Below are positions 21,183-31,899 of a DNA stretch of 64,000 bases, one piece after another. The notes beneath the pieces are model-generated. The model was not told the origin of the DNA. It ran no database searches and saw only the letters and a program-made list of their open reading frames with translations. Position numbers and translations under genes: made by a program. Positions within the stretch are counted from its first letter, which is position 1; each line of letters begins with the position of its first letter. Location of the stretch: assembly GCA_036924085.1 (NCBI GenBank), contig JAVGWX010000011.1, positions 23,822,739 through 23,886,738 on the forward strand. Direction: 5' to 3'. Source of the stretch: Ariolimax columbianus. Lineage: Eukaryota; Mollusca; Gastropoda; Stylommatophora; Arionidae.

Positions 21183-21687
21183 CATTGCTACATTAGGGCA
21201 CTCACTGCTACATTAGACGACTCACTGCTACATTAAGGCACTCACTGCTACATTAGGGCACTCACTGCTACATTAGGACACCCACTGCTACATTAGGGCA
21301 CTCACTGCTACAGTAGGGCACTCACTGCTACATTAAGGCACTCACTGCTATATTAGGGCACACACTGCTACATTAGAGCACTCACTGCTATATTAGGGCA
21401 CACACTGCTACATTAGGGCACTCACTGCTATATTAGGGCACACACTGCTACATTAAGGCACTCCCTGCTACATTAGGGCACTAACTGCTACATTAGGGCA
21501 CTCACTGCTACATTACAGTACTCACTACTACATTAGGGCACTCACTTCTACATTAGGGCACTCACTGCTACATTGGGGCACTCATTGCTACATTAGGGCA
21601 CTCACTGCTACATTAGGGCACTCACTGCTACATTAGGGTACTCACTACTACATTAGGGTACTCACTACTACATTAGGGTACTCACTG
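21183..21687. repeat. 20-bp minisatellite
   Basis: About 25 units of GGCACTCACTGCTACATTAG, all 20 bases long as far as I can see, with point variants (TATTAG, CACACTG, ACTACTAC). It starts at the end of a family-B copy and ends inside a shared CTCACTGGTCTC where a family-A head starts. Confidence 0.93.
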
Positions 21688-22118
21688 GTCTCTAGGTGAG
21701 GTGCCCACCTCGAGTACCGGTGGTCGTGGGTTCACGGTGGAAACCGGGACTTTTTCACGTAAATCGTCTGGTAAATATTTTTTTAATCATGGGTAGTGAT
21801 ATCGGACTCCCGTGTACAGTGTCGAGCACGTTAAAAATTCTTTGGCAGTCGGAAATCTAAAAGAGCAGACTTAACTGCTACCACCCGGCCAATATTCAAG
21901 TAAAAATCTGCCCAAGTTATTGTACTTTTCCCCATGTGGTTTGTTAAGAGTAGCTATAGAGGACGCCTAACTGGCTGCGGGTCTAATTAGTTCTACTGTT
22001 TGAGTCTTTTAAGATGTATTCGCACATCGGTTAAACCACCCTCCGAGAAACTGGTTGTATGCAGACGCTATAGAGTCTTCTAAACCAGTATAAAGACGTC
22101 AAATTAAGTGAAATCCTC
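21688..22118 (+). mobile_element. SINE family A with E-type tail
   Basis: Head GGTCTCTAGGTGAGGTGCCC, CCTCGAGTACCGGTGGTCG and a partly deleted B box (GGGTTCACGG), then the A body (TCTAAAAGAGCAGACTTAAC, CTACCACCCGGCCAA). The 3' part is the E tail: TGGTTTGTTAAGAGTAGCTA, GGCTGCGGGTCTAATTAG, CGGTTAAACCACCCTCCGAG, AGAGTCTTCTAAACCAGTAT and AAAGACGTCAAATTAAG. Confidence 0.82.
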
Positions 22119-22395
22119 GGCCTACTATAACCAAATAGCTAATTCTCCTCGCCAGCCAACTCTCTACGGGTTTTTTTTCTTTTCGATTTTATTTTTAAAA
22201 ATCCACCTTACCACACATTGGGCAAATCCATAGGTGCTCAGTGTTTCTCTTTAAGTGAAGATGGGTGTGGATACCGTTGGTTCTTGTAGCTCTTTGGGCG
22301 GGTAAGTTTGTCTGATCTGAAAACACTTATTTGTGCGTAAATGAGTCAGTGAGTGAGTTAATAACTAATGTCTGTGTTGTATTTTATAACTCGAA

Positions 22396-22553
22396 TCTAT
22401 CTATCTATCTATCCATCCATCCATCCATCCATCCATCCATCCATCCATCCATCCATCCACCCACCCACCCACCCACCCACCCATCCAACCCACCCACCCA
22501 CCCACCCATCCACCCATCCATCCATCCATCCATCCATCCATCTATCTATAGAT
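22396..22553. repeat. ATCT/CCAT/CCAC tetranucleotide block
   Basis: A symmetric run: CTAT units, then CCAT, then CCAC with one slip, then CCAT again, then CTAT, ending in the short inverted CTATAGATAG. The nested order suggests repeated slippage at the centre. Confidence 0.93.
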
Positions 22554-22559
22554 AGGCAT

Positions 22560-22812
22560 AAAATACTAACCAGAACGTTACATCAGGGCCAATACACTGA
22601 CTAAGACCACAACCTATTTTCTATGTAGCTTTCCCTGAGAACAAGCTGTTTTCAAGGCAGCCTGACCGACGAGATGTGGATCGATGTGATCCCCGTAGTA
22701 GTGAGCGCCACGCAGATGAAGCCAAGCATAGAAAACCGCATGGAGGACTGCGCTCCACCTTAATCAGCACAAACGAGTAAACTTACTTACTGTGGGCATT
22801 AAACAACAACAA
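22560..22812 (-). mobile_element. SINE-like family C copy
   Basis: Reverse copy with TTTCCCTGAGAACAAGCTG, AGGCAGCCTGACCGACGAG, GATCGATGTGATCCCCGTAG, TAGTGAGCGCCACGCAGATG, AAGCCAAGCATAG and a terminal ACTGTGGGCATTAAACAAC plus (CAA)n. The (CAA)n end marks this as the element's sense strand. Confidence 0.82.
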
Positions 22813-22814
22813 CC

Positions 22815-23388
22815 TCTATTTTTCTATCTATCTTCGGTGCACTTGTGTCGTTGGACGTAGTGGGGAGGTGTGACTGTCTTTGTTTCATATTCTTTGGCAG
22901 GTGAAAATCCACTGGCGACTTGCCAGGTTAATCCCGGCATCTATTAGCCCTTGGAACTTACGAACGCATATTTTTGGGACTGATGGGGATGGAAGCGTAA
23001 ATTAGAGCAAGGTGGATCCGCTGCCTGTCAGACACCATCTATGCCGGTCCGCTAACCATATAACCAAGACCTGATGTTATAGCCACGCAGTACCCTTTTT
23101 CCTACATATTTTCTGTGGGGCAAATATCCCAAGAATACTTTGATAAGACTTTTTAATTGAATGTTGCCCGAGCAGCAGCTGTTGGGCCTACTCTTTTCGA
23201 TTTCCAACTGCTAAGGTATTTTTAACGTGCTCGACACTGCACATGGGTGTCTGATCGCACTACTCAGAGATTAGAGGAAATATTTACCGGATGATCCACG
23301 TGAAAAAATTCCGGTCTCCGCCGTAATTTGAACCCCCAACCTACAGCACATGAGGCAAACACCTTACCTCGAGACCACTCGGTCCCCT
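22815..23388 (-). mobile_element. SINE family A with F-type tail, full length
   Basis: The longest A/F copy. In minus-strand order it has the tRNA head (CCGAGTGGTCTCGAGGTAAG, with a GGGGTTCAAATTACG B-box region), CACGTGGATCATCCGG, the body with ATCGAAAAGAGTAGGC, CTGCTGCTCGGGCAAC, and then the F tail ending in a (GATA)n run (plus-strand CTATCTATC at 22827). It fixes the order and extent of the parts of the partial copies at 16521 and 54600. Confidence 0.85.
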
Positions 23389-23389
23389 G

Positions 23390-23835
23390 TAACTCGTATT
23401 TGCTTGTGATAACTCATGAGTGTTCGTTTTATTTGAAAACTCACGGATGTGTGTCTAGTTGACAACTCATATGCGTGTCCTACGAGTATGCGTGTCTCTT
23501 TGAAAACTTATGTTGTGTGTCTCTTTAACAAGGTATGTTGTATGAATTGTTCGAGTTATCATCAAAATCTGATCAGCTCCCATTGCAGCATAAACAAATA
23601 CATACTCGTGGGAGCCAACATTACTTGGTCACACTCGTCTATCAAAAAAAAAGCGCAAAAGGGTGTGTGTTCTAATCCCGCAAATTTCAAGAGTACTGTT
23701 GTTTCGGGGAAGTGAGATTAGCTCCTTGTCCTATTGGAGACTGACGATCAACTCCGAGGTCCCGTGAATGGGCTATGCACGTAAAATAACCCTTGGCTGT
23801 TGAAAATCGAAAAGGACAGCTGTTAGTTGTTGTTC
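23390..23835. other. Unassigned sequence with a tRNA-like patch
   Basis: Mostly unassigned. Around 23640-23690 the plus strand has GTGTGTTCTAATCCCGC, a weak B-box-like match followed by 'GTTGAAAATCGAAAAGGACAG' near 23798, which resembles part of the family-A body. It may be another diverged SINE. Confidence 0.35.
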
Positions 23836-23839
23836 GGCT

Positions 23840-25045
23840 CAGTCACGTCAGGTCATCGTGTAACTACTGGGGTCGTTGGGGCACATATGAATACATCCTG
23901 ACAACCCAACACCATCCCTCTCTGTCCGCAGCCGCTGTCTATATCTCCTCTGTTCAAAGATTAGTCCATTCTTTTATGTTGTCCTCCCACCTCATTTGGG
24001 ACGACTTCTTCGTCGTCCATCTTGCACCGTTCCGTGCACGGTGGTATTTGTAAAACCGTTTGATCTCGATATGTGTCCGTACCAAGCGAGTTTATTGACA
24101 GTTGCCAAGTGGTCTTCAAAAGACACTAAGTTAGTTTTCTTTCCACTTGCGCCGTTTAGCGTCGTAGGGAGGTTAAGTCGTCTATCATGCGTCAAGTGCA
24201 TTGTGTCGGTCAATGTGAGCCATTGTCGTTGCACAATCACTCTGTCATCTATCCACCTACCTCACAGCCGTCCATTTGCCTTGTAGCCAGATCTACCAGC
24301 GTTGTAAGCCATTAGTGTAAGCTGATGAGGGTGCATTCTCATGAGATGACCAAACCAACTTATTTTCTACCTGGAAATGTATTCGGCACAAGACGTAGTG
24401 TCGACCATACTTCGAATGTCGTTGTTCCGCATTGTCTCTTCTGGTAACACCGACGACTTTCCTCAAACACTTCATTTCACAAGTCGAAATTCTGCTCTCG
24501 CGCGTCCTTGACAGAGGCCATGTTTGATACTGGTAGCACAGAATCGGCGTAAAAATACTGTTTATCAGCTGTTTCTGTGTTTCCAAACTAATGCTCGGGT
24601 GTCTAAGCAGTGGGGCAGTTGATAAGTCAACGCAGAGCTTTCTGACACCTTGTCTCGATTTCCCTGTCGATCCTACCGTCTGCCGAAAAAAACTGCCCAA
24701 ATACTTGAACTCGTGGACCTGTTGAAGAGCAATATCATTTAGACTTATCTTGAGTGGCCCAGGAGTTCTACTGATCATCGTAGTTTCTGTTTTGTTCTTG
24801 ATAATTCGCATATTGTATTTAACGTTCATGTAGTTTTGAAGTTTGTTTTCATCGTCGTACAGCAAGAACTGATCATCTGCAAAGAGTAATTCGCGACAAT
24901 ATTGATGTGCTAATTCTTTCTCATATTTCCTCTTTAAACGTGCCCTTTAAAAGTCTTCGGAAACATCTCATCTCCAAGGCCTGTATCCTCCGTTGCAGGT
25001 CATATTGTTCGGCTAAGATTATAAAAGTAACAAAATACCGCAGAC
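23840..25045 (-). pseudogene. LINE relic J interrupted by a second LINE relic K
   Basis: J on the minus strand is split. Its left part, 24910-25040, encodes DLQRRIQALEMRCFRRLLKG and continues to ERISTSI; its right part, 23840-24145, encodes FEDHLATVNKLAWYGHISRS, HGTVQDGRRRSRPKK and WEDNIKEWTNL. In uninterrupted J copies (for example 43300-43640) these segments are contiguous. The gap is filled by K (about 24150-24895), a different reverse transcriptase. Both are riddled with stops. Confidence 0.78.
24150..24895 (-). pseudogene. LINE reverse transcriptase relic, family K, inside J
   Basis: Starts on the minus strand at RELLFADDQFLLYDDENKLQ, containing the FADD catalytic box, then KTETTMISRTPGPLKISLND, VHEFKYLGSFFRQTVGSTGK, NSIFTPILCYQYQTWPLSRT and STCEMKCLRKVVGVTRRDN. 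After a frame break, TLTDTMHLTHDRRLNLPTTL and NGASGK give the extreme C-terminus. A 190-codon stretch stays open, so this is one of the younger relics. It is 5'-truncated just before the catalytic box. Confidence 0.82.
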
Positions 25046-25314
25046 AGGGTGGGAACGCTTGAAATTACCCGGATTTGAACACCCACCATTTCGCGCAGTC
25101 GTTCGTTTATATCTTTGAGAGACGACCACCGTGCCTCTCACCTATAACGACCCTCGTGAATCTTTTCATAATTGGCACATATTCTGTTTTTCAAAACCTA
25201 CTCTAAATAACTAACGTGCCTGGAATTACTGACCTCTAGTGTATATCCCTAACTCTTCAGACACTCCTTTGCCCTTGTAGTATTGTGACAGTCTCACATT
25301 AGTGAACACGTATA

Positions 25315-25470
25315 ATGCGCGTCTGGTTAGTGTGGTGGTAAAACACTTGCTTCTCAAGGTAAAGGTACAGGGTTCAACGCCATAGACCGCCAAGATCCGG
25401 CTGACCCAGCTGCGGTTGAATACCTGGCACATGACAAGGGAAGTAAAATGCACTGAGAAAAGGGACAGAG
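25315..25470 (+). mobile_element. Possible tRNA-headed SINE, single copy
   Basis: GTCTGGTTAGTGTGGTGGTA resembles an A-box region and, about 40 bases later, ACAGGGTTCAACGCC resembles a B box. The spacing suits a tRNA head. No second copy is visible, so family status is unproven. Confidence 0.4.
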
Positions 25471-25489
25471 TGCTCTACCTTATACAAGC

Positions 25490-27180
25490 TACGGCTTAGT
25501 ATATTGAAGTCTCTAACAACTTGTTCTGACAATAATGTAACTACTATGGGACAAACCTTGGCTTGATATTCTGAAGTCTAACAACTTTTCCTGACAATAA
25601 TGTAACTACTATGGGACAAACCTTGGCTTGATATTCTGAAGTCTAACAACTTTTCCTGACAATAATGTAACTACTATGGGACAAACCTTGGCTTGATATT
25701 CTGAAGTCTAACAACTTTTCCTGACAATAATGTAACTACTATGGGACAAACCTTGGCTTGATATTCTGAAGTCTAACAACTTTTCCTGACAATAATGTAA
25801 CTACTATGGGACAAACCTTGGCTTGATATTCTGAAGTCTAACAACTTTTCCTGACAATAATGTAACTACTATGGGACAAACCTTGACTTAGTATACTGAA
25901 GTCTAACAACTTTTCCTGACAATAATGTAACTACTATGGGACAAACCTTGACTTAGTTTACTGAAGTCTAACAACTTTTCCTGACAATAATGTAACTACA
26001 ATGGGACAAACCTTGACTTAGTATACTGAAGTCTAACAACTTTTCCTGACAATAATGTAACTACTATGGGACAAACCTTGACTTAGTATACTGAAGTGTA
26101 ACAACTTGTTCTGACAATAATGTAACTACAATGGGACAAACCTTGACTTAGTATACTGAAGTGTAACAACTTTTCCTGACAATACGGTAACTACTATGGG
26201 ACAAACCTTGACTTAGTATACTGAAGTCTAACAACTTTTCCTGACAATAATGTAACTACTATGGGACAAACCTTGGCTTGATATTCTGAAGTGTAACAAC
26301 TTTTCCTGACAATAATGTAACTACTATGGGACAAACCTTGACTTAGTATACTGAAGTCTAACAACTTTTCCTGACAATAATGTAACTACTATGGGACAAA
26401 CCTTGACTTAGTATACTGAAGTCTAACAACTTTTCCTGACAATAATGTAACTACTATGGGACAAACCTTGACTTAGTATACTGAAGTCTAACAACTTTTC
26501 CTGACAATAATGTAACTACTATGGGACAAACCTTGACTTAGTATACTGAAGTCTAACAACTTTTCCTGACAATAACGTAACTACTATGGGACAAACCTTG
26601 ACTTAGTATACTGAAGTCTAACAACTTTTCCTGACAATAATGTAACTACTATGGGACAAACCTTGACTTAGTATACTGAAGTCTAACAACTTTTCCTGAC
26701 AATAATGTAACTACTATGGGACAAACCTTGACTTAGTATACTGAAGTCTAACAACTTTTCCTGACAATAATGTAACTACTATAGAACAAACCTTGACTTA
26801 GTATACTGAAGTCTAACAACTTTTCCTGACAATAACGTAACTACTATGGGACAAACCTTGACTTAGTATACTGAAGACTAACAACTTTTCCTGACAATAA
26901 TTTAACTACTATAGAACAAACCTTGACTTAGTATACTGAAGTCTAACAACTTTTCCTGACAATAATGTAACTACTATGGGACAAACCTTGGCTTGATATT
27001 CTGAAGTCTCTAACATGTCTTTCCTCGACAGTAGTGTACTTACTATAGAACAAAACTACTTAGTATACTGAAGTCTAACAACTTTTCCTGACCAGAATGT
27101 AACTACTATGGGACAAACCTTGACTTAGTATACTGAAGTCTCTTACAACTTCATTCCCCGACAGTAGTTTAAGTACTACG
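25490..27180. repeat. 65-bp satellite-like array
   Basis: About 26 units of 65 bases containing ACTATGGGACAAACCTTG, ACTTAGTATACTGAAGTC, TAACAACTTTTCCTGACAAT and AATGTAACT. Two subtypes alternate in blocks: GGCTTGATATTCTG (mainly the first six units, again near 26275 and 26990) and GACTTAGTATACTG (the rest). The last three units (27000-27180) are diverged, typical of array edges. Confidence 0.95.
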
Positions 27181-27339
27181 GGACACAAACGTTAACATTA
27201 CTTTAGCCATCTCCGCACAGGAAGCGTGTGTTCAAGTTCGCGGGGCGATCATGCTGGTGTGCTTTCTATACATAATGAGACACCATACACAACCCTCTTT
27301 AGTCTCTCTGAACGACATACATAGAGGTAAAGTCACCTT

Positions 27340-27635
27340 TCTTTTGCTGCGTTCTCTATGTCCATGCTAGATATTCAGCCCCGTGCCATGACGAAGACCA
27401 TAGTCGTCTCCAGGCTCCGATGGAAGTTCCATAACTTTTTGCATGAGCTAGCCCGTCCTCTGGCCGGGTCAGGAATCGTATGTGGTCTCCGTATGATGTG
27501 TAGTATCTCATTCTGTTCTCTCTGATAGTGGGTCTAAGAATCTGCTGGGAGATTATTGCATGTTTCAGTTTGATAAAGGTTCTTGTTCGAATCTACTCCT
27601 GCTGAGATGAGCTTAACCTTGACGATGTATATTTG
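27340..27635 (-). pseudogene. LINE RNase H-tail relic, heavily decayed
   Basis: Minus-strand frames give REQNEILHIIRRPHTIPDPA, RGRASSCKKLWNFHRSLETT and MVFVMARG, recognisable against the tail at 11101-11580 (CRLLEHL, then TWPEGAELRQKLWG, KTTDFIMATG). Only the outline remains. Confidence 0.5.
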
Positions 27636-27639
27636 GTAG

Positions 27640-27800
27640 CCGGTTATAGTGGCCCTGCTCACATCCAGAGACGTACTTGTTAACTTAAATCGGAGTTCTC
27701 CTGGATGTAGTGCAATCCTCCTCAGTCAGTACACCACTTTTGAGATTGTAGTTTCGATCTCCACCTTGTTGACCAGGCTGATGTAAAAAATATTTATTCC
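27640..27800 (+). repeat. Dispersed repeat, family M
   Basis: GCCGGTTATAGTGGCCCTGC, TCACATCCAGAGACGTACTT, TTCTCCTGGATGTAGTG, GAGATTGTAGTTTCGATCTC and 'CTTGTTGACCAGGCTGATGT' reappear in the same order at 44240-44475. The two copies share most positions, so this is a dispersed element of unknown type. Confidence 0.6.
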
Positions 27801-28079
27801 AAGAGCATGAAAGAAGATGTGAGGTGGGGAAAAGGGAAGTGGGATCTTGCATTCTTTCCTTTAGTGCAGCTCGCTTTTCCTGCGACTCCGTGATGGTCTT
27901 CTGCTCAGCGGTGCGAGCACAATATGTGACTAGTGCTCCAAGCTGAGCGATTCGGAGCAAGCAGCTCCCTGTCAGCAACATCAAGAGAGAAACTTTTCAA
28001 AGAAACTTTCAGCGTGCTTTGTATCAGTCACGGTACGCGCTTTCCACCCCGGGTCATAGTCCTTTGAGCGATATCAGGA

Positions 28080-28365
28080 CGTTTTGGCCAGTGTGTATTA
28101 TCTGTTTGTAATTAGGACGTATTGGCCAGTTTATGGAAGCGTGTGTGTTATCTGTTTGTAAACGTATTGGACAGTGTATGGAAGTGTGTGTGTATCTGTT
28201 TGTAATGTGAACGTATTGGCCAGTGGGTGGTTGCATTTGCGTATCTGTTTGTAATGTGGACGTATAGGCCAGTGTATGGAAGCATGTGTGTATCTGTTTG
28301 TAATGTGGACGTATAGGCCAGTGTATGGAAGCATGTGTGTATCTGTTTGTATGTAATGTTACACT
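28080..28365. repeat. About 49-bp minisatellite
   Basis: About six units with GTATAGGCCAGTGTATGGAA, GCATGTGTGTATCTGTTTG and TAATGTGGAC. The two most similar units lie at about 28260-28360. Open frames on the minus strand are repeat artefacts. Confidence 0.85.
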
Positions 28366-28449
28366 GCGGCAGTTTTGCCTTTCTGTGCAGGAGAAGTGGT
28401 CAGACCGAGAAACATCCCCGATATGCCCAGTAAAACTGGACACGAAGTG

Positions 28450-28880
28450 ATTTCGAACACTTCACTTCATTATATTGTTTTATAATGCTCAACATAGTTT
28501 GTATACAACCAGTTCGTTGCACTCCACCGCTACTAAAAATACATGTAAGCAATCAATCTATTTTCAATGCATTAACTGCCCCTGCCTCTACCCCATCATG
28601 TGGCAATACATTCCAAGCATCCATCACTCTCTGATTAACAAAAAATTCAGAATATCTAATCTGGACCTGTCTTTAAACAATTTGGATCTGGGCCTACCTG
28701 ATCTTGTACCCGGCTGTGCTTTGAAAAAAAACATGGTATAGTCTAACTTAACCTTTCCATCCATTAATTTATAAACTTGTATTAGGTCATCTCAAACTCT
28801 TCTCTGTTCAGACACTGTAGACCAGTTTTTCTGAGCCCTTCCTCGAAATATAAATCTGGAATCTCACGATTATTGAGATT
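28450..28880 (-). pseudogene. LINE reverse transcriptase C-terminal relic, CR1/Rex-like
   Basis: Minus-strand frames give YKFINGWKG, then the segment VQIRYSEFFVNQRVMDAWNV, LPHDGVEAGAVNALKI. The pattern 'RLDIRk.ff..RVidlWN.LP..vV.A.tvn.FK' closes many CR1/L2/Rex-like LINE proteins. Frameshifts and stops interrupt it. It is the only relic of this type in the window. Confidence 0.65.
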
Positions 28881-29365
28881 GCACACCAAGCCTGCACTTG
28901 ATTAACAACCCTACATCACCTACATCCTTCTGATCCGGACCTACTCCTTGAATCCAGATTTAAAAAAACGTTATTGTTTTTAAATACGCCGAAATTCTTG
29001 AACTGCGAAATCATTAACCCATTGCATTCCAAGTCGATCAATATAATCCTCAGAAGCCAACCATTATTCTGTCTAGTGCAGAATTTCACTTTAACTCATA
29101 TCAAGACAACGCATCTAACTATCTTATGTCTAGATATGATATGGGTGTAGCGAAGGGGAAACGGTGTTGTTCTGATGAATGCATTCCTATTTCAAGACTT
29201 GGTATATTAACGGCTACGTTAAATTCCGCGGATCTATCGTACCAGAGTTTAACGTTCCTGGTTAGATCGCTTCTGATCATGACCAGTGAATGGGCTGAGG
29301 CCACCCCTACAGGTAAACACTTAAGTGTGTCGCAATGCGTACTATCTCAGGTGACTAACTTAACT
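28881..29365. other. Unassigned sequence
   Basis: About 480 bases; open frames of 61-80 codons at 29119-29368 on both strands lack support. It ends in a CTTAA pentamer run next to the E tail. Confidence 0.4.
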
Positions 29366-29792
29366 TAACTTAACGTCTTTATACTGGTTTAGAAAACTCT
29401 ACAGAGTGTGTATACAACCAGCTTCTTGGAAGGGTGGTTAATCTACTCAAAACTAGAGCTAAGTAGACCCGCAACCAATTAAGTGCCATCTATAGCTGCT
29501 CTTAACAAACTACCTGGGGGAAGGTATAAATAACTTTTGGGTAGATCTTTAGCTAGAATTTTGAATTTTTGTCCGGGCAGATGCCGTTAAGCCTTTTATT
29601 TTTTGATTTCCAACGGCCAAGTTGTTGACTTGCTCAAAACTGACACAAGAGTCCGACCTGACTGTCCAGAAATCAAGGGAACTTTTACCAGAAGATCCAC
29701 GTGAAAAAAATATATTTCTCCCCCGTGTTTCAAAAACGCGATCTCCGGCACCTGAGGAGGACACCTTACATCGAGACCACTGAATCCGTCAC
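29366..29792 (-). mobile_element. SINE family A with E-type tail
   Basis: Left to right: reversed E tail (AACGTCTTTATACTGGTTTA, AGAGTGTGTATACAACCAG, TAGACCCGCAACCAATTAAG), reversed A body (GTCCGGGCAGATGCCGTTAA, CAGAAATCAAGGGAACTTTT, GATCCACGTG), then the head (ATCTCCGGCACCTGAGG, ACACCTTACATCGAGACCAC). The head runs directly into the 41-bp array. Confidence 0.82.
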
Positions 29793-30648
29793 CTGAGGCG
29801 GACACCTTACATCGAGACCACTGAATCCACCACCCGAGGCGGACACCTTACCTCAAGACCACTGAATCCACCACCCGAGGCGAACACCTTACCTCGAGAC
29901 CACTGAACCCACCACCCGAGACGGACATCTTACCTCGAGACCACTGAACCCACAACCCGAGGCGGACACCTTACCTCGAGACCACTGAACCCACCGCCCG
30001 AGGCGGACACCTTACATCGAGACCACTGAACCCACCACCCGAGGCGGACACCTTACCTCGAGACCACTGAACCCACTACCCGAGGCGGACACCTTACCTC
30101 GAGAACACTGAACCCACCGCCCGAGGCGGACACCTTACCTCGAGACCACTGAACCCACCACCCGAGTCTGACACCTTACCTCGAGACCACTGAACCCACC
30201 GCCCGAGGCGGACACCTTACCTCGAGACCACTGAATCCACCACCCGAGACGGACACCTTACTTCGAGACCACTCAACCCACCAACCGAGGCGGACACCTT
30301 ACCTCGAGACCACTGAACCCACCACCCGAGGCGGACACCTTACCTCGAGACCACTGAACCCACCGCCCGAGGCGGACACCTTACCTCGAGACCACTGAAC
30401 CCACCACCCGAGTCGGACACCTTACCTCGAGACCACTGAACCCACCGCCCGAGACGGACACGTTACCTCGAGACCACTGAATCCACCACCCGAGGCGGAC
30501 ACCTTACCTCGAGACCACTGAACCCACCGCCCGAGGCGGACACCTTACCTCGAGACCACTGAACCCACCACCCGAGGCGGACACCTTACCTCGAGACCAC
30601 TGAACCCACCACCCGAGGAGGACACCTTACCTCGAGACCACTGAATTA
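29750..30648. repeat. 41-bp minisatellite made from a SINE tRNA head
   Basis: About 22 units of CACCCGAGGCGGACACCTTA plus CCTCGAGACCACTGAACCCAC, 41 bases apart (acctcgagac at 30301, next at 30342). The unit matches the head of the adjacent family-A SINE (CACCTGAGGAGGACACCTTA plus CATCGAGACCACTGAATCC) and begins exactly at that head, so the array is an expansion of the tRNA-derived promoter region. Minus-strand units carry the A-box-like GTGGTCTCGAGGTAAG. Confidence 0.95.
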
Positions 30649-30929
30649 CAGGTAGAAATAATACAGTTAGATCTTTAAAAGGAAGCAACGCCAAGGTAGG
30701 TAAATGTCAAAGTCGGGGATGAAGTGTTAACGACTTCATTGTAGTATACCTCAGCTGTATGTTTTCTTTTCTAACTACCTTTTCTTTCTTTCAATTAAGC
30801 CAGGTACACGTTTACAGTTGGTCAACTTGAGCGTGTCAATAGCAGGAATCGCGGTGACTTTGTCATGAGAAGTTAGCGCTGTACTACCACGAATACCAAC
30901 ATACTGTTGGGACTATCATCAAGATATCA

Positions 30930-31405
30930 TTTGTTTGTTGCTGTTGTTGTTGTTATTATTTTTGTTGTTGTTGAATTCCCACAATGAGTATATGTACTCT
31001 TTTGTACGTCCTGAAAAGGAGGTTAAGTGGCGGTTTGTTGTAGCTTTTCTTACATCCCGAGCGTGGTGATGAAGGTGGACCCGGATCCTCCAGGCCGTTG
31101 TGCTATGCTTAGCTTCATCTGAGTGTCACTCACTACTACGGGGATCACGTCCATCCCTTACCTTGTTAGCCGGGCGGCCATGAAAACAGCCCGTTTCCAG
31201 GTATGGCTACGAGGAAGCCGAGACGAGGGTCTTGGCCAGAATATTTTGCCTGACTAACATGTCTGATCAATATATTTTGCCTGACCCTGACTAACATGTC
31301 TGATCAGTATATTTTGCCTGACCCTGACTAACATGTCTGATCAGTATATTTTGCCTGACCCTGACTAACATGTCTTACCAATACATTTTGCCTGACTAGA
31401 CGTTA
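30930..31405 (+). mobile_element. SINE-like family C, long copy with repeated 3' units
   Basis: (TTG)n, GAATTCCCACAATGAGTA, GTCCTGAAAAGGAGGTTAAG, CCCGAGCGTGGTGATGAAGG, GCGTTG-like and TGAGTGTCACTCACTACTAC, GGGATCACGTCCATCCC, AAACAGCCCGTTTCCAGG, GGCTACGAGGAAGCCGAGAC. It then has four tandem units of about 39 bases containing TATTTTGCCTGACCCTGAC and TAACATGTCTGATCAG. Confidence 0.85.
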
Positions 31406-31484
31406 GTCTTCCATCGTATTTGTTTAAAGACAAAGTTTACAGGCATACAATACACGCCAACAGACATACAAACACACAAGGGGA

Positions 31485-31862
<378 letters not shown>

Positions 31863-31899
31863 GCGTGTGTATTTTTTTAAAAAGTGTGTGAATGTGTAA

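Noticed and set aside
29750..30648. CRISPR-like regular repeat pattern
   Set aside because: Units are head-to-tail without unique spacers and derive from a SINE head; the DNA is animal.
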